Shown: in pieces, positions 37,392 through 49,400 of the stretch
Layout: the number at the start of each line of letters is the position of its first letter
Position numbering within the stretch: the stretch's first letter is position 1
DNA from: Progne subis subis
Lineage: Eukaryota; Chordata; Aves; Passeriformes; Hirundinidae
Length of the DNA stretch: 64,000 nucleotides
Assembly: GCA_022316685.1 (NCBI GenBank)
Contig: JAKJHU010000053.1
Span: 4,333,636 to 4,397,635 of the forward strand
Direction of reading: 5' to 3'
Translations under genes and position numbers: made by a program
Notes under the pieces: model-generated
Seen by the model: only the letters and a program-made list of their open reading frames with translations
The model's database searches: none
What the model was told of the DNA's origin: nothing

Positions 37392-39009
37392 GTAAGCACA
37401 TCGGGGTTCTCAGGGCTGTGACCCGCTGCTGAGGTAGCCAGAGGTGGGAGCTTCAGTCCCAGCATCTGAGGACAGGAGAACCTGGAGGCCTGAAGGGAAA
37501 GATTTCAAGATTTGGCTTTGCTGCTGAGTCAGGAGGATGCCAGGAATGGAAGCCTGAAGTTACAGGAGGAACAAAAACTACCCTTCTGGTTGAGTGGGAC
37601 AGTAAGATAGAGATAGCCAGACTGAGGGGCACTGGAAATGAATGGGACTGGGTTTGTACAGCAATTTCCATGCAGTCCTTGTTCGTTTTTCCTTTCTCCA
37701 GTATCAGTGCAGGCAGAGGTGTGTGCTGCTGTGGCCCTGGCTGCGTTGTTACTGGAACAATTTCCCACAATGTTTTGATTGGGAGCAGCACATCTGAAAT
37801 GCCCCAGGCCAGTGTTTGCCCAGAAGAGCACATCAGCAGCTTTTCTGTGGTACTCCTGTGTCTCAAAACACAGCATTCCAGAAGGCAAAAAGGCTGCTCT
37901 GCTAATTCACTTCTGTTCAAGCAGTGTTTGAAATCACAGAGACCTTGAAGCCATATGAGCTGTGCAGTGTTTTGCCTCTCTTTCATCATGTCCCCATTTC
38001 CAAGATTTTTTTCCTCTAGAGGAACAGGGTTGTCTCCTCCTAGCTCTGTTTCTCTTGCAGGCTTTGTGCTGCAATGCCCTAATGCTGTTAGTCAGGAGGG
38101 AACGTGGCAATTGTCATCGTCAGCAGATGGTACTGGGGGCCACAGGGCTTAGGAGCCAAGGAGCACTGAAATGAAAAAATATCCTTGGTGTTTCCTTTCT
38201 TACAGTGTTTTTCTCCATCCTTCAAAACAAATTCATCTGGAAGTTTCTGTCCTATGCAGCAGTTACCTGGCAAATGCAATTTGATTTGCTACCCAGAGGT
38301 ATTTAAGGCTGCTGCTTAGCCTGCAGGTTATATGGTATTCTATGGGAGCATCCCCAAATTTGGCAGGATGATCTCTGGCTGACTGCCCTGCAGCTGTGTA
38401 TGAGCTGTGCTCCCTGCTGCAGTTAGACAAATAGAAGCTATTGGTCAGGTCCAGTGCTTTCATGCCACAGGATCACTGTCTTCTGTAGAAGGAGCAGCTT
38501 CTTTCTGGAGTTTTGGTCCCCTCTCTCAGCACACATCATGTGTTTGGGTATCTGGACAGGCACAGACTTTGCAGACGTTCATCTGAAGGTTTGTGCTGAA
38601 AGAGCAAAAACTGCAATGCTCTCAGACACTGCAGATGGCTCATTTCCAGTTTCCTACAAAATTCCACAGATATCTTCTGTATTCCTTCTGCCATTAGGCC
38701 AGACTTCAGAGCTCAGTATGAGACTGCTTTGTGCTGAGACTGCTCTAAGCTCTGTTCTTAAGCTGCCTTCCTGAAGTGCTTTCTGCAAGGCAAACAGCAG
38801 CTTGCCAGGTGATCTGTCTTGATATGCCAGATCTTAGTTGGTACCTTTGAGCCCCAAGCTCCCTAATAAATCTTCATTGGATTTGGGCTTTCTGGCCCTT
38901 AAGTCATGTGTCATTTGTTTATGAAAAAATCAAGATGAGTTGTGATGGTGATTCCTGATGCAAATAACTTGGTTTGCTGAGTACCTCTGTCTTTGTTTCT
39001 GCGCTTCAG
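37392..39009 (+). other. TTC28: TTC28 intron, 1,618 bp
   Basis: GTAAGC...CTTCAG, phase 1. No repeat family or nested gene recognised; open frames in it are short and compositionally random. Confidence 0.9.
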
Positions 39010-39282
39010 AGTCCCTGGAGCCCACGTACCAACAACTGCAGAAGATGAAGCTGGACAAGAGCCCCTTTGTTGTGGTGTCTGTGATTGGCCAGGAGCTCCT
39101 GACTGCAGGCCACCACGGGGCCTCTGTGGTGGTGCTAGAGGCTGCCCTGAAGATTGGCACGTGCAGCCTGAAGCTGCGGGGATCAGTGTTCTCTGCACTG
39201 AGCAGTGCGTACTGGTCGCTCGGGAACACGGAGAAAAGCACTGGATACATGCAGCAGGACTTGGACGTAGCCAAGAGTTTAG
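39010..39282 (+). CDS. TTC28: TTC28 coding exon, visible residues 50-140
   Basis: The acceptor is CTTCAG at 39004-39009. The donor GTAAGA starts at 39283, after the first base of a Gly codon (phase 1). The 273-bp exon encodes SLEPTYQQLQKMKLDKSPF, then VVVSVIGQELLTAGHHGA, ALKIGTCSLKLRGSVFSALS and SAYWSLGNTEKSTGYMQQDL, and ends in DVAKSL-G. This is the bridge between the short N-terminal TPR block and the long 40-residue TPR array; the last 40 residues already show the array pattern (SAYWSLGNTEKS followed by an amphipathic second helix). It matches TTC28 almost residue for residue. The splice phase fits both neighbours: Glu is completed at the start and Gly at the end. The open frame runs only a short way past the donor, so this is not a terminal exon. 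Confidence 0.97.
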
Positions 39283-40299
39283 GTAAGAATCCTCCTTTCA
39301 CTCCTGGAGTGCTGGGTTGGGACTGGTGAGACAGATCAAGAGCTAGGTTAATGATCAGCATCTCTCTCGAATGCTCAGGTTTCTGTGGGTTTTCACAAGC
39401 CGCTAAATCCAATCTGAAGCTTCTCAAATGTGCAGACTGCAAGTTTGTGCATCCCTGTTTGCCTGCCTATGTGAAGGGGCAGATAATCAATGGATGTGCT
39501 GAGGTTTTACAGGGTCCTCTAATTACCTGATATCATGTATGTGAGAGCTGCTCTTACTCCCTGTGTAGACTCAGGCTCAGAACTTTACATGAGTCTTAAA
39601 TGAAGCCGTCTGCTTTTCCAAGTATTTGGTGGACAAAAGTACTCACTTTTGAGGCAGTAGCCAGGGAAGGAACGAATCAGTAGTGACACAATGATAAACA
39701 AAGAGTGTTTAAAAATAAACTAATTCAAAAATCCCTCTGAAGTAGAGCATATTCTGCACAACAGTGGGAGAGCATTCAGCTTCACGGGGTGCTGTAGGAG
39801 AGCAGAGAGGTGCGAGACAAAGCCCTGACTGTGCAGAGCTGGAGAGACAATCCCCAAAAGCTCGAGCCAGGACTGTTCACTGAGAGCACAGGGACTGCTC
39901 TCTTGAAGATGGTTGTAGGTGTACTTTGTACACCTGAGCTGAGCTGTGCTGCAGAATCGCCTTCATGGAGAAAGCTGGCATGCTTTGTGCTTGTTCCAGG
40001 CCTTGACCATTGACTGACGTTCACAATGTCAAGCAAGGAATAAACAGGGAGAAATGGGAAATTGCCAAGTGTTAGGCCTCAGAAGAAAGTAAAACAACTC
40101 TAAAAATAAGATTGATGGCTATTGTAGAAGTTTCTGAAGGTGAGCAAAGAGGGAAGTTTGGCTGTGTGTTAAAGATGAGTTTGTTCTAATGCTGGTTCTC
40201 ATCAGAGCATCACTTGTACCCCATGTTTTAGTCTTCCCACTGGATGCTTCCAGCAGTGTCTGTATTAGCTAATCTTTGTTTTGTTTACATGTGACACAG
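39283..40299 (+). other. TTC28: TTC28 intron, 1,017 bp
   Basis: GTAAGA...GACACAG, phase 1, splitting a Gly codon. Nothing else recognised. Confidence 0.9.
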
Positions 40300-40430
40300 G
40301 TGACCAGACAGGAGAATGCCGAGCTCATGGAAATCTGGGCTCTGCATTCTTCTCCAAAGGAAATTACCGGGAAGCCCTTACTAACCACAGACATCAGCTG
40401 GTGCTTGCCATGAAGCTCAAGGACAGAGAG
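40300..40430 (+). CDS. TTC28: TTC28 coding exon, visible residues 141-184 (one TPR)
   Basis: The acceptor GACACAG ends at 40299. The donor GTAGGA at 40431 follows a complete Glu codon (phase 0). The 131-bp exon completes the split Gly codon and encodes DQTGECRAHGNLGSAFFSKG, NYREALTNHRHQLVLAMKLK and DRE, which is one complete unit of the 40-residue TPR array. The donor has G rather than A at intron position +4 and is weaker than most others in the gene, and the following intron is 11.7 kb, the longest among the placed exons. Skipping this exon alone would shift the frame, since 131 is not a multiple of three. The match to TTC28 is essentially complete. Confidence 0.96.
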
Positions 40431-43400
40431 GTAGGAAGCTTATTAATCAGTCAAAGCTGGTAGTCTGCACTGCATGGTTTTCCAGACAGATCTGAACATA
40501 TCAAAAACCCTTGTCTATCTGCTCTGTTTTACCCCAAGAATTTGGAAACTGTGTCTTCTCCTCCTGGGTGTCCTTGCCTTTTGTTAAGGAAAGTCTTGGT
40601 ACCAGTGGATACAATATGTGAGTGCAAGGGGCAGGATGCTTGGGTTGTCCACTTGCCTCTCCCATCTCTGGGCTCTGGGCAGGTCCTTTTGCCTCCCTCT
40701 CCCTTACCATCCATGTTCCTACAGCACAGAGGCTCTGGGCTCCAGGGGTGGGAGCTGCTGCTGGGTCAGTGTCAGTACCACGCTGCTGCAGCTGAGCCCT
40801 TGCTGTCCTCAGCACATTTCCCAGTGTTACGGGTGCTGCTGACCTGGACTCCGCTAGGCTGCATCCTAAGTTGTGCCTTTTCCAGACCAGAAATGGGCAA
40901 GATCCCTGTCCCCAGTGTTTGCATGAAAGACACTTGGTCTAAATGCTGGTGAAAACAAAAAGAACCCATGCAAACCTGAAAACAAACTGTGCAGGATCTG
41001 CTTTGCCTTGACCATTCAATTCCTGACCCTTCAATTATGCTGGGCTCCCTGCCAGTGCAGGGAAGTGGGCTGCCTGGACTGAGGAGGCTGTCCCTAGGGA
41101 TTTGTACTGAAAGTTCACTGTAAGGACAGAATCATATTTTAGTGCACAGATATAAAACCTATCCCCTGCTCCAGGGAGTCCCCTCTGCTCTGAGAGGGAG
41201 AATGGAGATTGGTGGTTGCATGGCAGGCACAGGGAAGAGCTAGAGGCAGCAGGGCAGGTGAGGATTCATGTAAGCACAAGTAGTTTTGGGGAAGATCTAA
41301 AAACTGAGGAAGATCAGTTTCCCACTGGTAAGTTACGGAAAAGATCTGCTAGAATTTGATGAATACTTTACTGCTTTGCTAACTTACTTAGTAAGTTAAA
41401 TATCAAGTAAGCCTTGGAAAAATGCATCTTTCAGTAGGTTGTGGAAAGACTGTGGCTGGGGGAGGGACTTCCTAGACATTTCCTTGATTATTTTACCAGC
41501 TGGAAGACCTCCTGAATCACTCCTAATTTCCTTGTTTCTGTTCATGAGGAGCAGAAAAGCTGCTACTTGTCATTGCTTGCACAGTTTTCTTAATCGGGGT
41601 CCCTGTTGCTGCTAACAGGGTAACCTGTGTGGCTGCTGCTCTCCCATGGGGGTTCTTGCCCAGCACATCCCCCATTGTGGGGCCTGGAGGCAGCAGCAGG
41701 GGAGTTGATGTGCTGGCATGAGCACAGCAGCCCCAGAACCCCAGGCTGACTTGGGACGTGGGGCTGGAGCATTTTGCCTGGTCTTCAGCCCGCTGATATA
41801 AACAGATCTCACTGGGGGACCCCAGGGAATGAGGGCTAATCGTGGTAGTCCTTAGTTCATGACACATCTGGGCACATAATTAGCAGTTATTGACAACAAA
41901 TGACTACTTGGTTTAGCAAGAAAGCTGAGCTTCTTGGATTTCCTGTAGGATGTAACCACAGGAAATTAATTTGGCGCTTTCTGATGACATCATCTTGACC
42001 ACAGAGCTTCCTCTGAACAAAAAGCTGTTTTTCTTGGCCTCCTTTGCAGACATTTTTATAATGCAAATGTTATAAAGTTGCAGTAGGGCTGATGTGAATT
42101 CCAGCAGAAGGGAATTTGGTGTGCGACTGTAATGAGGTAATTGTTTTACCCCTGACTGTACAGAGAATTGGCAGAAAAGGTAAAAAGTGCTCCTTTGTAT
42201 GGGATACTGCTGTCTTAGGAGGGGCTGTCGGGTTCTGAGGCTGCTGGAGCAAATGTTTGCTGGGTAGTGCCGCCCATAAATGAAGGAGGAGGAGGCTGCA
42301 GAGGGTCGGTCTGGAGCATTCAGGTCTGTCCTCCCCCATGCAGGCCTGGAGAAGGGGAGCTGTCAGCTGAGCAGGGAAACATCTCAGCTGCTCACAGGGA
42401 CTCAAGATTTTACGTGTTTTTCTTCCTTGGCACAGCTCCTGTTACAAACACAGGCTATGTGTCCAGGCAAACCATTTGCTGTTTCAGTCAGTGTGGGGAG
42501 AAGTTTGAGCTCTTTTGTTGTTCTTGTGTCCAGAGAGAGCATGGGGCAGGGTGTTGCTGGGATTTGGCATACCTGTAGTATCTCAAAGAGGGAATTTGGG
42601 GTGTTGAACATACATGTGGGTTTGGTCTGTGCAGGTGAGGGGGAAGACTGGTTCTTAGTGAGACACTGTGAAGGGCACCATGAAACAGCTGTCTCAGGTA
42701 AGGAATGGGTTGGATTTTTTGACCAGCTGCAGTGGCTGGTTAAGAAATTCAAATGAGCTAGTTCTGTGGATGTACGTGTCCCTGCTTCAGCCATGGCACT
42801 GGTGGCAGCAGTACAAAGTGTAACCATCCCATCCTAAGTGAGGAGCCCATCTGAACTCACAGGGAGCACATGGGCAGGGGCCTGCAGGACCCTGGCTCAG
42901 CACATGTGCACCTCAGGAGCTGATCTTTGAGCATCACTCTTGGCACTGACTCTGACCCATGTAATTTGTGCAGAGGTGGAAAATAAAACTTTCCTGGGCT
43001 GGTGAGGTCCCTAGGTAGAGGCTTGTCTTTTCCTCGCTCATTCAGAGCCAGCTGCAGGCTGTTGGAGTTTACCCACTCCTGTCCTGCATAAGGAACTGCT
43101 GCCTGTGCAGGGATAAGTGCCACTGAACAGGAATGAGAGGGTCCACTCTGAGCAGACCTAGCTGCAGTGGAGTGAAATGCAGTCTTTACTTCCTTGCTGA
43201 TTGATAACAAGTCTCAGCCCTGTCCTAGAGCAGCAGCAGCCTCATGTTCTTGTGACGTGTTCTGTGCTCTCTGGGACTGAAATGCAGCACGTACTGTCCA
43301 GCAGTTCACGTGCCGAGGAAATCCCATTCTGGTAGCTTGGGCTGCTGCTCTTTTTTCCAGTCTCTGCTAAGTGCTCATGAAAGCATTGGGAGTTGTACAA

Positions 43401-46400
43401 GGAGAGGTTCCCTAAAGCAGCAGCCAAGGTACTGGAATGTGCCAGAGGAGGAGTGGCAGATGATGTTAGCAGGGAAGATTGCATCACATTATTTTAGCTT
43501 GTTGTCTTTTTCTTGTCACAAAAGCTGGCTCTGATAAGCAGCAGGAGCTCGCAGCCTGTTTCTTCTCAGAGTGGTCTGCAGTTATGCCAGCTCATAATGG
43601 AGGTGCTGAATGTTATGTCTGTACTCTATTTCTGAATTAATTGCTTTGGTTTTAACACCAGGTAACCTAATCTTCTGGAAACCATCAGGTCACTCATGTA
43701 GATAGAGTGTGTTGATGACACATCACAGGCTGTGATTTAGACAAGGATTATGCAACTGACAAGCTATGCCAGGATCAGAGGAAAGAATGGAATCAAAATG
43801 CAAATGTGAAAGCTTTTGATGCCTGTAACACTAGTCCCCTGTGTCCCATTTCATTGCTAGCTGCTCCTCAGTTGTCCAGAACTGTCTTGTATTAGTAATT
43901 CTGTAAGACCAGAGTGCCAGTTTAGAGCTAGTGATGTATGATTTCTTGGCTGGGTTGAGGTGGCCCTTTTTGATGACCATTTTAAAGGCTCTGTGTTCCT
44001 TCCAGAGCATTTCATTTAGAGAAGTAATACTTGAGTTTTGGAGCTGTGAGTGGCTGACAAGCAGAAATGGACAGGAAAGGAAAAGCTGTGGAGCCCTTTC
44101 TTGGGCCCAGTGTCCAAACCCTCACAGAGGCTTTGCTTGAATCCCACCATGCAGAGACCATGGACACCACAGGAACTCTGCAGTGTAATACCTCCCTTCT
44201 CTCCTGGGCTCTCAGACGCCTTCGATTACAGCCCCGCTGTTCAGAAATAGCAGGGCAGTGTGGCAAGATCATAAACTAACCATCATGAAATGAATGCTTG
44301 TGCTGCCAGCACGGAGCTCTTGGGAAGGACGCCGCTGCCAGGAAGCCACTGGGTGCTGGCAGCCCCTCTGTGTTGGCTGGCAGGCACACATGGAGCTGAA
44401 CTGCGCCTTTCCCTGGGATGCAGCATCCCTCTTCACCGTGCAGGGGTGAGCAGAAGTTGCTGGGTGAGAAAGAGGATTGTCTGCACCGCTGAATTCTCCC
44501 TGGGGCTGGGATGAAGGTGCAGCCGAGCACTTTGTGGTGCCCCTTTTCTCAGGGGTGTGGCTGAGGGCAGGGCAGAGAACCGATGACAGACTGTGTCAGT
44601 ACTGTCCTGCCCCTGGGTTGACTCATGGTCAACAACAGCTTGCAGCAATCATTCCTGGCCTGGTTTTGAAGGGATTTCCCCCCACCTCCCTCTGGAAGCA
44701 GCTATTTGTGGAAGGAAAAGGTGCAGAACTGCTGGAGCTCAGTGCCCTCTTTTTCCTGACCCTTTGAATGAGCGTCTGGCTGCTGCCCTGGACATCTCCA
44801 CGAGCATCTGTGCCTCTGGGAATTCTCTGCAGCAGGTGGGTGTGTGTGCTCAGTAGCTGATGAGCCAGGTTTTACTGTCTCAAGATGCTTTTTAAAACGA
44901 TCGCAAATGTAAGGCAGAGTTCATGTTTGCAGCTTCAGCAGATTTTGTTCAGAAAGGCTGACTCTTTGCAGGAAATGGGGATGATGAAGATGATAATTAG
45001 AACTGAGTAGTTAAGTAGCACAGAAGAAAGATGTTTATTAAGCAGGCTTTGGTGAGTTCTCTGTGTCACCTTGCTCTGGTATATCTGTGAGGGTTCTTGT
45101 GTGGCAGGGGAAATACCAGAATGCAGAAATTCCCAGTGGGAAGAGAAACCATGGGCTTGCAGCCCAGGAAACTTCAGGATCCAGCTGGGTACTCTGCTTC
45201 TTGCTACAGAGGGCATTGCCATGGAGCTGGCTGCCCCTGGAGCTATGGCTGGGAGGGTTCATCAACCACTGTGCATCCTGGAGGAGGAGTATTAGTGAGC
45301 ATTTATTGTGTCATTACTGGGACAGACATAATCCTTGGTTGTTCTGTTGGGAATTTGAAGATTCTGCCAGCTGTCTGAACACACTTTGTGAGCACCTCAG
45401 CCACTGGTAGTTATTTAGGTTTGCAGTTTTGGTAGTTTTTCCCAGTACCCTTCAAAGCAATGAAATAAAACTCCAACATTTGGTAAACTGCAGCTCCTCG
45501 CTGTCAGGGTGTGCAAATCAAAGATAAATTTCATCTTCTTGTTTCCAGAAGGAGATGCAGAAGGAAAGATAGATCATTCCTTTCTAGTGAAATCTGTAAA
45601 TTCTATAAAGCCAAGGTTTTCTGCCCTTTCCTGAGGAGAAAGGGAAATGCTTTCCAGGTGTCCCTCCAGCCCTTCTTTGTCTGTAAAGCCACATCTTCAG
45701 TCAATAGCAGGGCTGTATGGATTTTCCCTGAATTTGTATGAATTATGGTTTAGGGCAGCAGAATGGGTTTTTTTTTCCTGTTTTTCTGAGTTAGATCTCC
45801 TAGAGGACGTGCTCCTTATCGGCAGTCTTGGATGGAGTGTGGAGAATCCCATCCATTGATGAGCGGCAGCACAAGGGAGCCCACGGCAGTGTCCCTGCCT
45901 GTGGGATGTGTGTGGCACTCAGCCATATGAAGAGGTGGTCTGGCCCAGGGGCTGCCACATTTTTCAGAAAGGAGAAATCTGAAAATCTTATAACCACAGT
46001 TGTTTTGTTATGTTTGCAAACAATCTGGAAAGTGAGGACAGGATATAAATATCTCACAAATGAGAACTGGAAAGAGTCTTCAGGCTAAAGCAGTTTGTCA
46101 TGCCTGGAAACATAGCCTAAGATGTCAGAGACAGGCTGTGATGAGGAAATGATTCCAGCCTCTCAGTGCAGACAGCAGTCTTGCTTTATTAGGGATCCAG
46201 GGCAGACTGCCTTGTACCCTGGAGGAAGGCTGAGTGCCAGCTGCTGGGAGAACACTTACCACTGGAGTTTACTTGGGAATTGTGGGTCCTCTAATGCTGC
46301 ATTACAGCTTGGACTGAATCACCTATGTGGTTGAAAGGATGAGTTCAGTGATGTGAATCGGCCTGACCTTCAGCATTTGGATTTGTATCCAAGAGAATAA

Positions 46401-49400
46401 ATTCTTTGCCTTTCTCTTTCTGTCTTTAGCAGGTTTTTTTAGAGTCAGCTTGACAGGATTCGTACAGGTTTGTCTGGTTCAAAAGTGATAGGATTAAGCA
46501 GAATGAAGAGAAATCTGACCGGTGCAGGAAATTTGGGAATGCACTAAAAGGCCATATGCTTTGTTTTGTTTGGACTTGTGACTCAAAAGGGAAATGTAAT
46601 ACTTCCTGAGATCTCCTTTAAATGTCCCCATTTGACCTCCATAGCACATGGATTTTAGCTAAAAGAAATGCAGTCTTCTGGTTTTACTTTCACAGTGTCT
46701 GCAAAGCTCAGCACGCTGCTGAGGCCTGGACCTGGCTGCAGTAAAAGAAATGAAACAGAAAACTTATGCAATAGGTGCAGCTGCAGCACTCTCTGGGTTT
46801 TCAGGAGGCCCACCTCAGCCAGGGCTTTTCTCCTCTGTGTTGAATTTGCAGTGAGGGGATGTCCAGCTTATGAGCAGGAGGAGCAAGGGTTGGCACAGGT
46901 CAGCATGCTGCTGTAGGAGTTGATGTTTTCTTTGCCTGCTCTGAACTTTTTAGATCCAAGTTTGTGACTTGCTGGCTTATTCTTCCTGACTGACTTTGAC
47001 CAGGGTATGAGTCACTCCTCAGGGTCACCACCATGGAGAAGCTTGTGGTTTTAAATGAGGAATACTTACATCACCCCTAAAAATGTCAAGTCAGCCATCC
47101 TCCCTAAAGTTCTTGCGCACAGGAGCCTTTCAGACTGTGTCCAGAATGCGACCAAATTTGGGCTACCTGGGGTAGAGACAGATCAACCCCAGGTGATGTG
47201 TAGGCTCAATGATGAGATCTCCTTCGTAGTGTTCTTGGGCTGGTGTGTTTTGTGTGATTTCTTTGTGGAATGAGTGGAGCTTTGCAGACCCCACCCAGAA
47301 AGGGTCCCAGGTCCCCAGCACCACATGGTGTGGGGTGTTGCACCAGTTCCCACAGTGAACATGGACAGCCTGGTCAATACGAGTGACAGGCAGAATTACT
47401 CCTAAAAACGGAATGGAATAGTTGTTGCTTCAGTTTTCCAGCAAAACCCTGTTAACTTGGTTAAAACTATTTGCAAAACTATTCTGTTAAGGGTGTAGCT
47501 CAGGTTTACTTTTAGAAGTGTTCTAGGCAGAACTAGGTACCTTGCTCCTAAATGATAATGGAGGAGATGGAATCAGTGGATTTTCCACTGGAATGGAGCA
47601 GCATTATTTTTATCTCCAAATGAGCAGCTGAAAGTCAGCATTCCCCTTGAAGAGGAGTGACTCTGAATGGTCTGGCAGTCAAACCCTCAGTGCGGCTCAG
47701 GTTTGCTGGGATTCACTTACTTCGTGTGATACTTTTGCCATGGAACAGGGAGAATGAGAAGTCCTCTGAAACATTAACAATTTCCTGAGCAAGTAAGAAC
47801 AGAGAGGGCTGGGAGCAGATTGTCAGCACAGTGCATGGCAGGCTCTGTTCTGAGCAGCAGCTCTGTGACATTTGTAGGGCTGTGGATTTTACCCATTACT
47901 CAGGTGGGGACCAGGACCATCTCTTTATGCTGTGTATTTTCAGTCTTTCTATTGTGTCATTAATTTCTGGTTGTTTTCTTTCTGTTAGTAGTTACAAAGC
48001 TCCTTTCAGGCTTTCAGATACTAGTGTTTCTGTTCCATGGCTTTGGCTTTTTTGGGGTTTGCTCTTTGGGGGCTTCTTTGTAAAAGACTGAGACCTTCTA
48101 CAAATAAATAGGGATATTGATTGGCAGGGATATTGATTTCAGTGTATTTTTTTCCTCAGGAAATAATTACCTAAAAGCAAATCCATTCTTCCTTGCTGCA
48201 TACTGATCATGTGTTAAGAGGGGAGGATATTGCCTGCTGCTTCTTTTCCGATTTTCAAAAGCATGGCACACAAAGGAAGAAACTAGATGTGGTCCTGGCA
48301 CATCAACCTCACCTTTAAGGAAGGAGAGAAGGACAAGTTTTAATTTTGATGGGGCACCTGCTCTGTTTGGATGTGAGACTTGTCTTAGTGCATAAATCAA
48401 GTGTTGTCCAAGCCAGGCTGATGCATACCCGTGGATTCTGAGGAAATGATGAAGGGGCTTAAAATAGAAGTGGAGATAAAGTGCAATTTACAGCAAATGA
48501 TCATTTTAGCAGGTCTTGGAACTACCCCCATCACAATGCTGTCCTGCTTGTGTGCACAGCAGTTACTTGGTCCTTTTACCTATAAAACAAACAGCTCCTG
48601 CAGAGAAAGAGCTGGGTTGTGTCCCTGGTGTCTGTTATCCTGTGCCCTTCCTACCTGGAGCAGTTACAGCAGCGGAGGGCACAGCGAGGTTTTACTGTGT
48701 GTAAAACAGACAGAGCTCTGTGTGTGTGTTTGTGTTCTGGAACAATCTGCTCCCCTCAGAGCACTCTCAGTGAAGCAGCACACCTTTGCTTGCATTCAAG
48801 AGCAAGGGCATGCAGGTGAGGGGTGATGGGGTGTAGATGGTGCACTGGCTTTCAGAGGTGCTGCTGCCTGCCCCCAGTACAGCAGTGATGAATATGCATG
48901 GTGATCTGCTGGATACAGTTCTACTACATCGGTGGGATCAAGCTGCTGTTACTCCGTGTCCAGAGGGAGAAGGGAAGTTGAAAGAAGCGGTGTGCAGCAG
49001 GGCATGCTCCATCTCTGATCAGCCTTAATTAGTGTCTGTGTTCAGGGATTAAGGGAACTTTACAGTGAGATATCAGACAGAGCATTTTCACTTTGCCCAT
49101 TTTAGGATGATTATAGAGTGTTCTTATTTAAGCAGGCTGTGCAGCCAGGTGAAGACTTGTTTAAATGTAACATGATTGGGAAATGACCATTCTCCAGCAA
49201 GGGTGAAATACCTAAGGAATGCATCTCTCCAAATTGCCAGGTGCCATTCTGTGATGCACATCTGCTTAATATCAGACTCTGCCTTACTCAGCTGAAAAAC
49301 CTGAGCTGGCTGTTGCTTCTGAGAGAAAGAGAGCACTTAAGAATCTTTTTCAGAACTCCCTTCTGTGCCTCAGCTCAATGGCAGAAGAATCTGCTTTCTA

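Noticed and set aside
42280..42756. 158-codon plus-strand ORF in the 11.7-kb intron
   Set aside because: No domain-like features and no plausible splice sites that would insert it in frame between the neighbouring TTC28 exons.
47313..47335. Near-perfect inverted repeat, as a possible hairpin RNA
   Set aside because: The loop is only about two bases and the stem about ten, too small for a miRNA precursor; likely chance.
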